The translations under genes and the position numbers were made by a program. A model generated the notes under the pieces. That model saw only the letters and a list, made by a program, of their open reading frames with translations. It searched no databases and was not told where the DNA came from. A stretch of DNA of 64,000 nt. It comes from Mesostigma viride. Lineage: Eukaryota > Streptophyta > Mesostigmatophyceae > Mesostigmatales > Mesostigmataceae. Positions 54,201 through 64,000 of the stretch are shown here, in pieces (positions within the stretch are counted from its first letter, which is position 1; each line of letters starts with the position of its first letter). Location: assembly GCA_009746045.1 (NCBI GenBank), contig RPFO01000041.1, forward strand, positions 3,018,613-3,082,612. The letters run 5' to 3'.

Positions 54201-55397
54201 TGTCCAGCTGCCCCTGCCGAGGAGGGGTGGTTGGGGACAATAGGAGCCGCGCGAGAGTTGCGCTCCGAAGCTAGAAATTTCCCTATAATTGCGAGACTCA
54301 AGTTGGGGAGGGCGTCTTCGGGAGGCGAGGCTACGCCAGACCTTTGTCGTTCTTTTTCGTCTCAGCACCTGCTGCGCGGCTCAGTCTGTTATGGTGTCGC
54401 AAAACCTCTTTCCTTTTTGGACGGTTCTGGAATTGCGAAATGCTGGCTCTTTTTGAGGGCTTGCTTTTGGGGTGGTCACCGACTTGTGTCGCATTGTAAC
54501 CAGCGGGCCCCTGCGGGGGTTAATATAGCCTAGCGCGGGCTGAGTCGCCATTTAAGATGTTGCGACACGCTCTTTCGCGCACGGTGGTCATGAGTTTAAT
54601 CGGCGCAATGGGGTTGGCGCCAGGGGGGGGTAATTGGGTGGAGGCTTCTTGCTTCCGCGTGCGGATTGAGAAACCTTAAGGCCACTGTTAACTGCTGCAT
54701 TTGTGGCAGGGCTCCACTTATTGTATTCAATCAAATGCTGGTCTTCTTGGGAGCTGAGTGATCTTAATCGGTTTTCTCTGAATATAGTTTAATTAACGCA
54801 TGCGGGAAAGATAAGGCCGCCATGCCTTGGCCTGGATGTGGAAGGCTGTCTGCGACATGGGCTGACTAATTCGATATCTGTACAAAGGGTTTCCTGCTCG
54901 CCCGAATTTTCCTTGGATGACCCGGTTGTTTATAAGGGTCGGTGGCTATTAATTAGCGGTCCGAGAAAATTAATTGTAGGTTTTATACGACTTGCTTGCA
55001 AAGATTCGTGTTTGGTTGCACCAGCTGAGGTTAGGTGGGGACCTGTAGGGTCGGCTGGTTGCTTAACGAATCTTTGGCTGATTTGGGTTCCTTAGTGAGT
55101 CGTGATTAATTATTGTATAGTGGATTCGGACCGGCCCAAGGGGTCGATGGGCGAGTTTTATGTTTGTCAGTCTTGGAAACCTTGTACAACTACCTGTACG
55201 GTTAACGCACTAGCCTGTGGGTGCGTGGCCACGTTGTTTGTAGTGGCGTTTTCAGCACTGTTCAGGCCGGCGTGTGACGCATGCCGGTGTTAATTAATTT
55301 AGGATGAATCATGTCAGCTTGTGTGTCGGCGGGCCATGCCTTGAGCAAGCTAGGCAGACAATGATCCGCAATTGTTTCTTTCCCCTCCCTCCCACCC
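51244..55397. repeat. Patchwork of duplicated segments inserted in the gag of copia element 1
   Basis: Direct duplications seen by eye: 51246-51368 with 51838-51960; 51397-51833 with 52797-53219; 53222-53797 with 54790-55375 (about 580 bp); 54648-54730 with 55398-55482 (gag-derived); and the 23-bp TCGGTTTTCTCTGAATATAG... at 51221 with 54767. An unduplicated 837-bp block (51961-52796) and an 850-bp block (53798-54645) lie between. No domain is recognised in the frames here. The 580-bp pair could be LTRs of a short element, but I see no TSD and no TG..CA. Confidence 0.7.
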
Positions 55398-55836
55398 TGG
55401 AGGCTTCTTGCTTCCGCGTGCGGATTGAGAAACCTTAAGGCCACTGTTAACTGCTGCATTTGTGGCAGGGCTCCACTTATTGGCAATGTTTGGGTGCTTG
55501 GTTGTACTGCAGAATACTGCACGGAACTTGCCAATCAACTCCGAATCTTTGTCCGCGCGTCCTTCGCGCAGACGCTTGAGAGCAGCCAGAAAATCTGCTG
55601 CGTCGTCCGCCGTATAGTCGGCAGGTAGATCAGCGGGCACCTCCGTATGCTTCAGAGGCCCGCGATTCAGAGCATCGTCAGCAGCAAGCATCAAATGCTT
55701 AAACTGCTTGGCCAGTTCAGGTTTGCATCAACCTCGTGGCCTCGTCCGCACTAAAGCGTGGCAGGACTGACCCTGCGGCCTCGCCACTTGGCGTATCTGT
55801 GTGTTTGCCCGTGCGGCTCCGTGTACCGGAACCCAT
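55398..55836 (-). pseudogene. Copia-like element 1 Gag, N-terminal part
   Basis: The ATG at 55836 lies only 19 bp inside the LTR and opens MGSGTRSRTGKHTDTPSG. After a shift near 55730 it continues PELAKQFKHLMLAADDALNRG and ADFLAALKRLREGRADKDSEL to KKPP at about 55398. Beyond that the patchwork insertion begins. Confidence 0.65.
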
Positions 55837-55855
55837 CGGGATTTTTATGAATACA

Positions 55856-56204
55856 AGTTAAAGCCCCCGACCGGCTAAGCTATGGCGGTCGGTCCCGTTG
55901 AGCTTGGGAGAAGGTGAACACAGAGAACTGCTGTCGGAGCTGGCCAACCACTGGTTTATGTCTTAGCCAGCAAAGCCTATCCGGTTAGCCGTAACCGTGG
56001 GACAGGCTAGCTGTCCGTACCGACCCGGATAAGGCCCCGGACTGGGGCCTATAGGTGGCGCCGGCCCTAGGCGCCGCCCTTAGACCGGTCGACCGCATCG
56101 GACCGCCGGATTATAGCCGGCGGCTTAGCGGACGCTAGCGGAAGGCGTGCGGGCGGACATGGGGAACTTAGAGCCAGATCCTAGGGCTCTAGAGTTACTC
56201 AACT
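55856..56204 (-). repeat. LTR of copia-like element 1 (5' LTR)
   Basis: 349 bp, almost identical to 35975-36321, with the same termini and the same five hairpins, followed by CCCTC at 56205-56209. Confidence 0.88.
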
Positions 56205-56947
56205 CCCTCGTCGTGTGCGTTAGCGCTTCCGCTACCCCCTAACCGTGTCCGCGGCGGTTGAGGGACGGATGGCTGGCCCTGAGCCTCAGGTCCCTCGTCG
56301 TCATCCGCGGCTACAACCAAGTCGCCGAATTCTCTATCTGCCCCAGTGTCCTCACCCTCATCGTCGGAGTTCCACAACACCGTGGGTAGTAGGGAAGTAC
56401 TGCCAAAGGACACTCGACGCCTGTCCCGGTGTGTTGGGGCCGGCGGAGGTCCCATGGAGCGGCCGCGCCCTGCCCAGGGATGCGATGGTCGCTCCGTGGC
56501 TGGCTCCTGATAACGGTAGTACTGCGTGCCTTCATTCTCGTGTCCGGTCTGCTCAGGGTACCGCGGCGGCAACTGTGGTCGCGGCTGTGGTTGTTGCTGT
56601 TGCTGTAGTTGCTGCTGCTGCTGCGGTTGCTGCTGCGGCTGCGGTTGCTGCTGCGGCTGCGGTAGCTGATGCTGGGCTTCCCCCTGGGGCATCTCTCGGC
56701 CATGCCTTTCTCCCCCGCGTTCCACCCTATTTCCTAGACTGTCATCATCTGATGAGCCTCCGCGGCTCTAGTCGCTGGGTCGTGGTGAGCCTTCCGCAGG
56801 TCTCGCCCCGACCTCACCTTTCCCTACTTGGACGTGCGTGGGTACCTCTACCACCTGTGCACCTTGCTCATGGTTGTCTTCCAGCTCTATCTCTCTGTTC
56901 TCGGGTTCTATCTCTCTGTTGTCGGGTTCTGTTCTCCGTCGTGGCAT
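56205..56947 (-). pseudogene. Ty3-like Gag, N-terminal part, Gln-rich
   Basis: The ATG at 56947 opens MPRRRTEPDNREIEPENRE in a charged region with a repeated REIE-PEN motif. One in-frame TAG is at 56768-56770. Then comes VERGGERHGREMPQGE, a long Gln/Pro stretch encoded by CAG-type repeats (56560-56670), and an acidic region (SDDEGEDTGADRE). It reaches the copia insertion at AHDEG and continues in frame at 35974 as TYAPVQ. Domains before the capsid core of Ty3-like Gags are often of this disordered kind. Confidence 0.65.
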
Positions 56948-58204
56948 GATGCTCGTACCGATACCTTACACTGCAGGCAACACCTCCCCAGTGAGAGAGA
57001 GAGAGGGGTAGAGAGAGGGAGAGCAACCACGTAATATACATAGGGTTTTGACCCTATGATCATGTGCCCAACTGCCTATAATGTGAGATAATTGTGTTTG
57101 TGGCCATCCTGATGTACACGGAGGTATTAGGGTTTGCGTCCCTAATAATCGCACCCGCCTGCCGTATATCTGGCCGATATAATTAATAGGCTAAGTAGGG
57201 CTTGCTGTGATATTTCCGGCACAATTTGTAGCACTGAAAATAGTGCCGTATAGAAAAAGTTACAGAGTGCCGAAGTTGTAATTTCGGCACAATACTTTTC
57301 GTACCTACGGTGTCAGAATTACTTGGATCATTGCTTGCGTGGCTGTGTCCATAAATGATACTAGCGGACGCACTAACAAGGCGTGACAAAATGTTTAAGT
57401 TGAGCCGTATGCACTTGTGGAAAGAAATCTGATATACTAGGTAGAGTACCAAGTGCTGGGCGCCGCGCCCTTCACCCATGTATGGGCCAAATGCATCCAA
57501 CGCCTACGAATGCGCCGCTCCTAGCTGGACGGCCAATATTGCGTGGTTTTGTGACTTGCCAGCTTTCAGGCAGGCAACGTAGCATTTAACCTTTGGGTTG
57601 TCTCCTTAACAATTATGCCTCACACTACAATACGCTTCCGCGGACACCTTTTTCAGCGGGGAAAGTGCCCCCGGGCTTCTGGGGCGAATTCAGCAAGCGC
57701 TACAGAACTTAGATACTAAAATTTCGTTTTTGGTTCGTACCGTACAGCCAATCATTTTGCGCCCGGATCAAATTGTGATCTGGTCACTGAACACGAATAT
57801 TTCAGCGGAACGCACGATCCACAAACGCAACTAGAGAAAATTTTCAGAGACGAAAATGTAGTACCGTGTAACCGGCCAATCAAAATGGACTAGGACTTCG
57901 CTAAAGTCACGTTCGGAATTTTTCCCCGCAAGATTCTCCCGCAAGATTCCCCCGCATGATTCCCCCCGCTAGGTTCAGGCTCCAGTCGATGCTCGCCAAA
58001 TGGCGCAAAACGAACCAACAATTGTTGAATCAACGGTGCGAATCCTCGGTACAGCTCGGGTAACATTCCCACTCATTTCGCGTCTCCTATGGACCGTATT
58101 GTAGTGAGGCGATGCAATAAATTAATCTGGCTATGGCAAGCATGCAACAAAGTTGATTCAGGTAATGCAATATAATTTCGAAGCTACTCCTAGGTCTATT
58201 TTTC
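56948..58204. other. No gene seen
   Basis: Contains GA-rich sequence (56990-57025), a hairpin of GTGCCGAA/TTCGGCAC near 57268-57291, and a 13-bp minisatellite (CCCCGCAAGATTC, about four copies) at 57921-57969. Part may be the leader or LTR of the Ty3-like element, but I could not pair it with a second LTR. Confidence 0.35.
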
Positions 58205-60361
58205 CTGACAGTCTGCTTCTGTGGTTTTGCGCTCACCCTCGCGTCGTTCACTGGCTCCGGGGCGCTCTTCCGGCTCAGGTCCGGCTGGCCGCCGCATCTT
58301 GTTTCGTTTAAGTGGCCAGCCGGAGCGGCTGCTTAGGTTTTAGCGGGCAAGTGTTCGAAGCGCGTCATTGGTGAATTACTTGGGGAACTTGGGTTTCCCC
58401 GCAAAACTCCAACCGCACGTTCAGATTTCCAAATCTCAAGTAAAGTTCGGCGGAACTAATTTCTGAACGGGGGCAGTTGACGAGCAGCAATCCTCCGGAC
58501 GAATGAATTGCGTTCCATACTTGCGCAACATTTTGAAAGGTAGCTTGCGTGCAGCCCTACTAAAATTTGCGCGGACGTTCAGATTTCCAAATCTCAAGTA
58601 AAGTTCGAGGGAAATTTCTGAACGTGGGTAGTTGGTGGGCAGCGTTCCTCCAGACGAATGAAATGCGTTCCATACTTGCGCAAAATTTCGAAAGGTAGCT
58701 TGCGTGCAGCCCTACTAAAATTTGCGCGAAGTGTGGGACTGAAAATTCGTAACGGAAACTTTTCGGTAGTCGCTGTCACTTCCTCTTGTGCCAGCGTGTG
58801 GGACTGAAAATTCGTAACGGAAACGTTTTGGTAGTTGCCGTCACTTCATTTTGCGCAAAGTGTTGGACTGAAAATTCGTAACGGAAGTTTTTTGGTAGTT
58901 GGCGTCACTTCCTTTGGTTCGACTGAAAATTCGCTGAAATTCGCTGAATTCGCACCGTAGCCTAATTTTTAGTACCTGGAAGTGACGGAGCACCTAAAAA
59001 TTTGCCCACAAGTACACTTGGCAGCGCGCTCACTGGGAAAAATTGTACAGCCGCTCCGGCGGGCCACTTGAACGAATTGTAATGGAGGGCCACGACGAAC
59101 GCATCCAGTCGGCCTTGGCGCAGCTGGTCCCGGGCCCCGACCTCCCGCCACATGCTATTCGAATTGCCTCCCTGCCTGCACGGATGGGTGGCTGTGGTCT
59201 GACTCGTGCCGCCCGGCTGGCCCCAGCAGCATTTTTGGGCTCCGTCGCTCAGTCGTGGGCGGAAAGCTGCCGGCTCCTGCCCCTTTTGGCAACGGCAGCG
59301 CCTGACCTCCTGGACCCCAGCAGCCCTTTGCCCTTCGTCACCGCCATCCAGGAGGCCTATGCTGAGATCCAGCAGGCCTGTTTTCCCGTCCGTGCCGCTC
59401 AGGCGGTACAGCGCCGTCTCCCTCGCGGCACTCCCGGCCTCGGTCGCCTCCGTTCAATCTCCCGCCGCATTCCCTGCTCGCGTCATCGATAAACACCAGA
59501 AAACCTACGCGGGTATTCTGCACATGGCTGATTGGCTGGCTCTTTTCGCGGACCTCAACGCCCAGGGACGTGCGTGGCTGTTCTCACTTTCATCGCGGAA
59601 TGTGGGCTCGGCGTACCTTCGTGCTCTTCCCATGGCCCCCCCATTCGCCTTAGCTCCCAGCCACTACTTGGTGGCGCTCCGGCACCAGCTCTTTGCCCCG
59701 CAGCCTCTTGTTCCGGCCGGGCGGCCTTGTGGTAGCTATGGGCAGCCGCTGGGTCCCACGGGGACTCACTACCTTGGCTGCATGGGAGGGCAACAGAATC
59801 AGAATTGGTATTTGTATTTGCACACGGTCCTCCTGACGGTGGTGCTCGCCATGGTTCGGTCGGTTTTCCCCCACGCGAACATCCGGTCCGAGGATGCGGA
59901 TGGCGCTGCCTTCTATTCCCCCAACCACCGGCCTGACATCGTGGTGCTGGACTTTGAGGGGGGTGGCCGGCATCTGCTTATTGACGTTTCGGTGGCGCGG
60001 CCCTTGGCTCTTAGCCACGTGGCTGGGGCCTCCCTCATGGCAGGTTACACGGCGGACCGGCCGGGCGGAGCGGGCCAAGCTCCTGGCCTACGGCGACGTC
60101 GGGCACCATCGTGTGGTGCCCTTTGTCCCTGAGGAGTTTGGTGGGGCCATGGGGCCCCTGACCTCCGCCTTCTTCAAGGAGTGTTGCCGGCTCCGGGAGG
60201 ACCGGCTGGACCTGGAGGGCCAGCGGGCCCCATCATTGGTCGGCGCGGACCTGGACGTCATATTGGCGTCAGCGCTTGTCAGTGGCGCTGACTCGGGCCA
60301 TGGCTGACATCATGCTCCGCCGTACGCGGGCTGATTTTGCGGTGCAGCAGGGCTATTATTA
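58205..60361 (+). pseudogene. LINE C-terminal region with zinc finger and restriction-like endonuclease, interrupted
   Basis: The 3' coding end of a LINE whose endonuclease lies after the RT. It begins SLLLWFCAHPRVVHWLRGALP, is interrupted by TIR element A (58295-59084) and resumes in frame EGHDERIQSALAQLV if CATG is restored. Then ARMGGCGLTRAARLAPAAFLGS (a usual post-RT segment), a shift near 59450, KTYAGILHMADWLALF, a Cys/His cluster CGSYG...THYLGC...LYLH (second Cys replaced by Tyr), and the PD-(D/E)XK-like RPDIVVLDF...HLLIDVSVARP. A shift near 60065 precedes AKLLAYGDVGHHRVVPFV, and another near 60300 precedes MADIMLRRTRADF to the stop at 60361. Confidence 0.65.
58295..59084 (+). mobile_element. 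TIR element 'A', copy in the LINE C-terminal region
   Basis: 790 bp, long form, with CAT/ATG junctions and the same TIRs. The host coding frame is restored when one CATG is left at the junction, which supports a 2-bp AT duplication at CATG. Confidence 0.88.
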
Positions 60362-60634
60362 GGTTCCTCCCGTTAGGAGTTTCCATTGGTCTTATTATCG
60401 TAGTATCGAGCTTTGACATGGCTCTGTATATAGGTTTATAGCTGGGCGTTTGCTTTGGTTTGAGTGATTTCACTCTGCTGTAAGTAATTATATTTTTAAA
60501 ATTTATATAAGGCCTGACTGAGTAATAGTGCTATGTTCCCTATGTACTGGAATCCCCTTATTGCCTGCTTGGGCTATTAGTCAGCTGGGAAAAGGTGACT
60601 GTCACTGCTGTCCCGGTCTCTTGGCTGCTGTCTA
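60362..60634. other. 3' flank of the LINE fragment, no gene
   Basis: The first bases carry a small hairpin (CTCC, CGTTA, GGAG) resembling the other LINE 3' ends. Nothing else is supported. Confidence 0.35.
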
Positions 60635-60922
60635 CTAATTGCCGTGAGAGTGGATGTTAGGGCAATCACGAGTGGTATGCAGGCCTTCAGGCAATGGCAT
60701 GTGTTCCCTAATAAACTTATCTGCATCTACTAGATTATCAAATCCCTTCCACCTAGCAGTAGAGCCCTTGGAAATTATTTTATCCTTAATGTGTTCCTCA
60801 CATGCCATCCAGCTATAGAGTATGGCAGGCCTACCATTCCCCCCGTCATGAGCCACAGCATAATAAAGATGCCCAGATTGCCCTCCTTTATTAATTCTGC
60901 GTTTTCCCCGTAGGGACATCAT
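60635..60922 (-). CDS. Small protein resembling the RNase H1 hybrid-binding / caulimovirus viroplasmin domain
   Basis: 95 residues from the double ATG at 60922. After a basic leader (MMSLRGKRRINKGG) it reads YYAVAHDGGNGRPAILYSW, then MACEEHIKDKIISKG, then ARWKGFDNLVDADKFIREHM. YAV...G, a Y-x-SW-x2-C step, and a W/YKGF...A...FI close are the hallmarks of the RNase H1 N-terminal domain, which grips RNA-DNA hybrids. No catalytic RNase H follows in any frame. It may be an orphan domain, a retrotransposon accessory protein, or an exon of a larger gene. The frame is intact. Confidence 0.5.
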   Translation of the reverse strand: MMSLRGKRRINKGGQSGHLYYAVAHDGGNGRPAILYSWMACEEHIKDKIISKGSTARWKGFDNLVDADKFIREHMPLPEGLHTTRDCPNIHSHGN

Positions 60923-61253
60923 GCATTTATCTATTAAAAATAGTTACTTAATTAGGCAAGCAGAAGCTTGCAGGAAAGGAAGAGGGAATCCCAGGAATAC
61001 CTCTACGTGCTGTGCAGTTACCACATGACTCAACGAGGAAGAAAACGGAGTCTACCACAGCACACACACTAGCTCTCCGCGAGCAAGTGCACAAAACTCT
61101 CCTCCCCTCCGCGGGGCACACAGAGGCAGACACCGTCAACACAGTCGGCAACAGCCAGACGGTATCCACCCCACGACCTGGTGTAGGCCAGCCCTCCGCG
61201 GACTAGTCGACAGTCAGGTCAAACAGAATGATCGAGCGTCTCCGCGACGTCCA
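60923..61253. other. No gene seen
   Basis: 331 bp between the small minus-strand ORF and the next LINE fragment. It shows no domain or repeat. Confidence 0.35.
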
Positions 61254-61919
61254 TTGGCACGAACGACATATATACACCTCATCACGGCGGGTGCGTCCTG
61301 CGGCAGCTGCGGGCTTGCTCTGGATACTACTGGGACGCACTACATCGCGTGCATGGGTGGCCAGCAGAACCAGAACTGGTTCCTCTATCTCCATACCGCT
61401 CTCCTCCGGGTGGTGTGTGCCATGGTTCGGTCGGTCTTTCCCCACTCCACCATCAAGTGCGAGGACGCGGATGGGGCCGCCCTCTACTCACCCAACCACC
61501 GCCCCGACATTACCGTGCTTGACTACGACGGGCAGGGTTGCCACCTGCTCATCGATGTCTCCGTGGCTCGGCCGCTGTCCGGTCGCCACATCCTCCGGGC
61601 GGCTGTGGATGCCGGCGCTGCTGCCGCTGTGGCTGAGCGCGACAAGTTTGCCTCCTATGGCAATGTGGGGCCCCACCGGGTCATCCCCTTTGTCCTTGAG
61701 GAGTTCGGGGCCATGGGCCCAAAGACAGCGGAGTTTTTCCACGAGTGCTGCCAGCGCCGTGAAGACCGCCTCGACCTCGAGGGTCAGACCGCCCCGTGGT
61801 CGGCCCGTACGTGGTCCTCGTATTGGCGGCAGCGTCTGTCACTCGCCCTCACTCGCAGCGTGGCTGATGTGTTATTCCGCCGCACCCGGGCCGACTTTGT
61901 CGCGACCCATGCGGTCTAG
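61254..61919 (+). pseudogene. LINE C-terminal fragment with intact zinc finger and restriction-like endonuclease
   Basis: A 5'-truncated copy of the same family as 58205-60361. It has CGSCGLALDTTGTHYIAC (CX2CX9HX3C with all ligands), NQNWFLYLH, RPDITVLDYDGQGCHLLIDVSVARP (PD...D-x-S core), KFASYGNVGPHRVIPFVLEEFGA and the end ADVLFRRTRADFV before the TAG at 61917-61919. This stretch is uninterrupted, and where the other copy is broken it shows the intact reading. It has no start of its own. Confidence 0.65.
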
Positions 61920-62246
61920 ATTCCTTCCAGGCCTGCATGGTGGGCCGGCAGCGCTGTTGCTGCGTGTAGTTTTGTGATGTATAGTTAGTTGTACCTTGTG
62001 CCGCTGGCGTGATCCTTGGATGTCTGTGTCAGATTACTATTAATTTCTTCAGGGTTATTCTCCCAGTTCTCGGTATTTTCCTTATCATCATTGCATGCCT
62101 ATCTCACCTCCGTAATCTATCATTCTCAATGAATATATACACCTATAGAGAGCACGACATGTAACACTTATAACATAAAGCCCCCTGCACGTGCGGACCC
62201 GGAAAGAAAGCAGAGCGCATAAGCCAGCCCTCCACGGGCGGAGTTC
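61920..62246. other. 3' flank of the LINE fragment, no gene
   Basis: Presumed 3' UTR and spacer. I see no clear tail repeat and no TSD. Confidence 0.35.
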
Positions 62247-63980
62247 TTAACCCTTAAACCGTGTCCAACTGCCCTCTATAAATAGCGGGCAGTTGGCACT
62301 TTCCATGATAATGCCCACAAACCAACCTAATAATTATTTATGGCCCATACTAGGACCAAAGCACACACATATGTGGACCTCCTTGGGGGTCATGTCATTG
62401 GTCATATTGCAATGTCCTATGGGTGCTAAATATAGCACCCCCTGGCAGGGGGTGCGCAGGGTGCGAGACAAGAGACACATATAATGCAATATTGGATGTC
62501 AAATCTTATTTGTTGGTCCTGGATTCAACAAGGCAGTGAGAAAGGAAGCTAGAAAGGGCTCCTGAACACTGACATCATGGGGTGGAGCAGGGACCCAGCT
62601 GCAAGCTCTAAAAATAAATGCCCGCTACAAATAGCGGACAGTTTGGTTGGTGACGCCTGCTAGCATTACAAAGCTAAATTCTCATCCCGTAGCAACAAAA
62701 AACATCATGGATGATCAAACATGCTAATTACATCCTGTCCAGGCTGCAGAACATCCATCATAGCATATAAAGATAGGTAACAGCGCCTATGCACAGTCAC
62801 ATTTGTACGTATCATAGCATGGTAAGGGCACACCCTTGAAACCACACAAGCCAAACACGATGCTCACTTTTTTCTTGTGCTGATGCTGTAATAAACAAGT
62901 GCAAGTAAGCCTAGCTCAATGACAGTGCTAGCTAGTGCTCCCTGTATGCTGGGCTTTATTATAGTAGCTGCTAACTGGCTATGGGGTGTCCTCTACTAAC
63001 AAAACCAAAAAGCTAACCAAAACCTGGCCAAGATACCATCTTTCCAAAGAATGTAGGCAAGAAAACCCATCACAATACTATGCACAACATATTTAAGCAT
63101 TACATCGATTGTTACTCTAGTATATAGGATGAAGACGCAGCTAACCATAAACAAAACGGATGATAAACTGGGCGAAATGGTTGTACGCAGCCACCACGAC
63201 AAACCATTACATAAAAGTAGTAAGGAGGGAACTTTAACACCACGAAACCTTAATAATAAGACCGGGATTACTTACCGACTGATAAAACCACTTTACCTCC
63301 TTCACGGCAGCGGCAGGGACTGCAAACTGCGCCAGGTCCAACTACAGCAAAAAAGGCTGGCTGACAGGTAGCAAGCTCATGACAGAAACAATGCCCCGAG
63401 GCTATTCTGGCCCACAGCGCTGATGAACTATGCGATATACATCTTAATAAAGTTAATCGTTGCGAAATATTCGATGATCAAACGGCAAATACCAAGTGCT
63501 AGCTTCATCGGCATCCCCGTAGTAGTAAACGCATGTTGACGCAATAAAAACCAGCCTGAGATGATTGCGCGCCTCGTTAGAGGTTGCGCAACTAGGTCTA
63601 TAGCATCTTTATGACGTATAAAGTGTGCCTACAAAATTTGGAACGAGTCCGTGCATGAATGCTCCTGCGCCAGTCAGTTTTCTGCACCGCGCCATGGCCG
63701 CAAATCTGCATGGACGTCAATATTGTACATTCACGTTTTCGTCCCATTGAAAAGGGTACCCCTTGTACTTGGGTCAATAATTAGTCCCTGTGTACTTGTC
63801 AGAATATAGTGATGTTTAGGTACGGGACGCAGTACACATCTAGCTGAAGACGCCTGGCTAAAAATATCACGGAAATACCTACTGGCATTCGCGTTATTCT
63901 CACTACCAACTGTCCGCTATTTGTAGCGGTCAGTTGGTTCTGTCCGCTGCAAATATCAGTCAGCACGGTTTAAGGGTTAA
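62247..63980. mobile_element. piggyBac-like non-autonomous element with TTAA duplication
   Basis: TTAA at 62247-62250 and 63977-63980 flanks a 1,726-bp unit with perfect 13-bp TIRs, CCCTTAAACCGTG. Next to each TIR lies a near-perfect 32-bp palindrome starting CCAACTG and ending CAGTTGG (62265-62296 and 63906-63937). A third, partial one is near 62620. TTAA targets and CCC termini are those of piggyBac. No transposase is seen; short frames inside are unrecognised. Confidence 0.75.
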
Positions 63981-64000
63981 GAGTACAAATCTAAACTAGG

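Larger units (their letters stand above)
35975..56204 (-). mobile_element. Copia-like LTR retrotransposon 1 (minus), with nested insertions
   Basis: LTRs are at 35975-36321 and 55856-56204 and the TSD is CCCTC (35970-35974 and 56205-56209). On the minus strand the order is 5' LTR, gag (ATG at 55836), zinc knuckles, integrase, retropepsin-like domain, RT, RNase H, 3' LTR. It is interrupted by a patchwork at 51244-55397, by copia-like element 2 (40898-48904), and by a 1.7-kb insert (38694-40406). It sits inside the gag gene of the Ty3-like element. Confidence 0.85.

Overview
The window is nuclear DNA of a eukaryote, most likely a green alga. The one clear cellular gene is a five-exon cytosolic ribosomal protein eL19 (RPL19) at 5614-8610, and its protein looks plant/green-algal. 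Nearly everything else is mobile DNA inserted into mobile DNA. I mapped many elements to the base from target-site duplications (TSDs) that can be read by eye. Most retrotransposon ORFs carry 1-nt frameshifts, which could be decay or residual sequencing indels.

Region 1-18.7 kb holds a non-LTR (LINE) nest around RPL19. ORF1 (an RNA-binding protein of L1-ORF1p type) and the endonuclease-RT polyprotein (ORF2) lie on separate TSD-bounded units that share only the last ~50 bp. ORF1 units are at 1-1562, 9660-11651 (complete, 9-bp TSD) and 9581-16229 (minus, interrupted twice). An EN-RT unit is at 11952-15698 (minus, 11-bp TSD). An intact RT-only copy at 16814-18591 is inserted in catalytic motif A of another RT.

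Region 18.7-31 kb contains three tandem ~1.5-kb repeats, a TG..CA LTR flanked by PBS-like and PPT-like sequences (23489-24160), and a tandem array of a TIR element alternating with a 396-bp spacer (26722-30894).

Region 31-57 kb is nested LTR retrotransposons. A Ty3-like gag-protease element (minus, about 31.8-56.95 kb) was split by copia-like element 1 (35975-56204, minus, TSD CCCTC). Element 1 was split in turn by copia-like element 2 (40898-48904, plus, TSD ACCTC), by a 1.7-kb insert, and by a 4-kb patchwork of duplicated segments. Both copia elements have non-canonical LTR ends (AGTTAA...AACT), an HGDD reverse-transcriptase box, and a retropepsin-like domain placed between integrase and RT instead of before integrase.

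Region 57-64 kb has 3' ends of a LINE with a zinc-finger plus restriction-like endonuclease C-terminus, a short protein like the RNase H1 hybrid-binding domain (60635-60922), and a piggyBac-like TTAA element of 1.73 kb (62247-63980).
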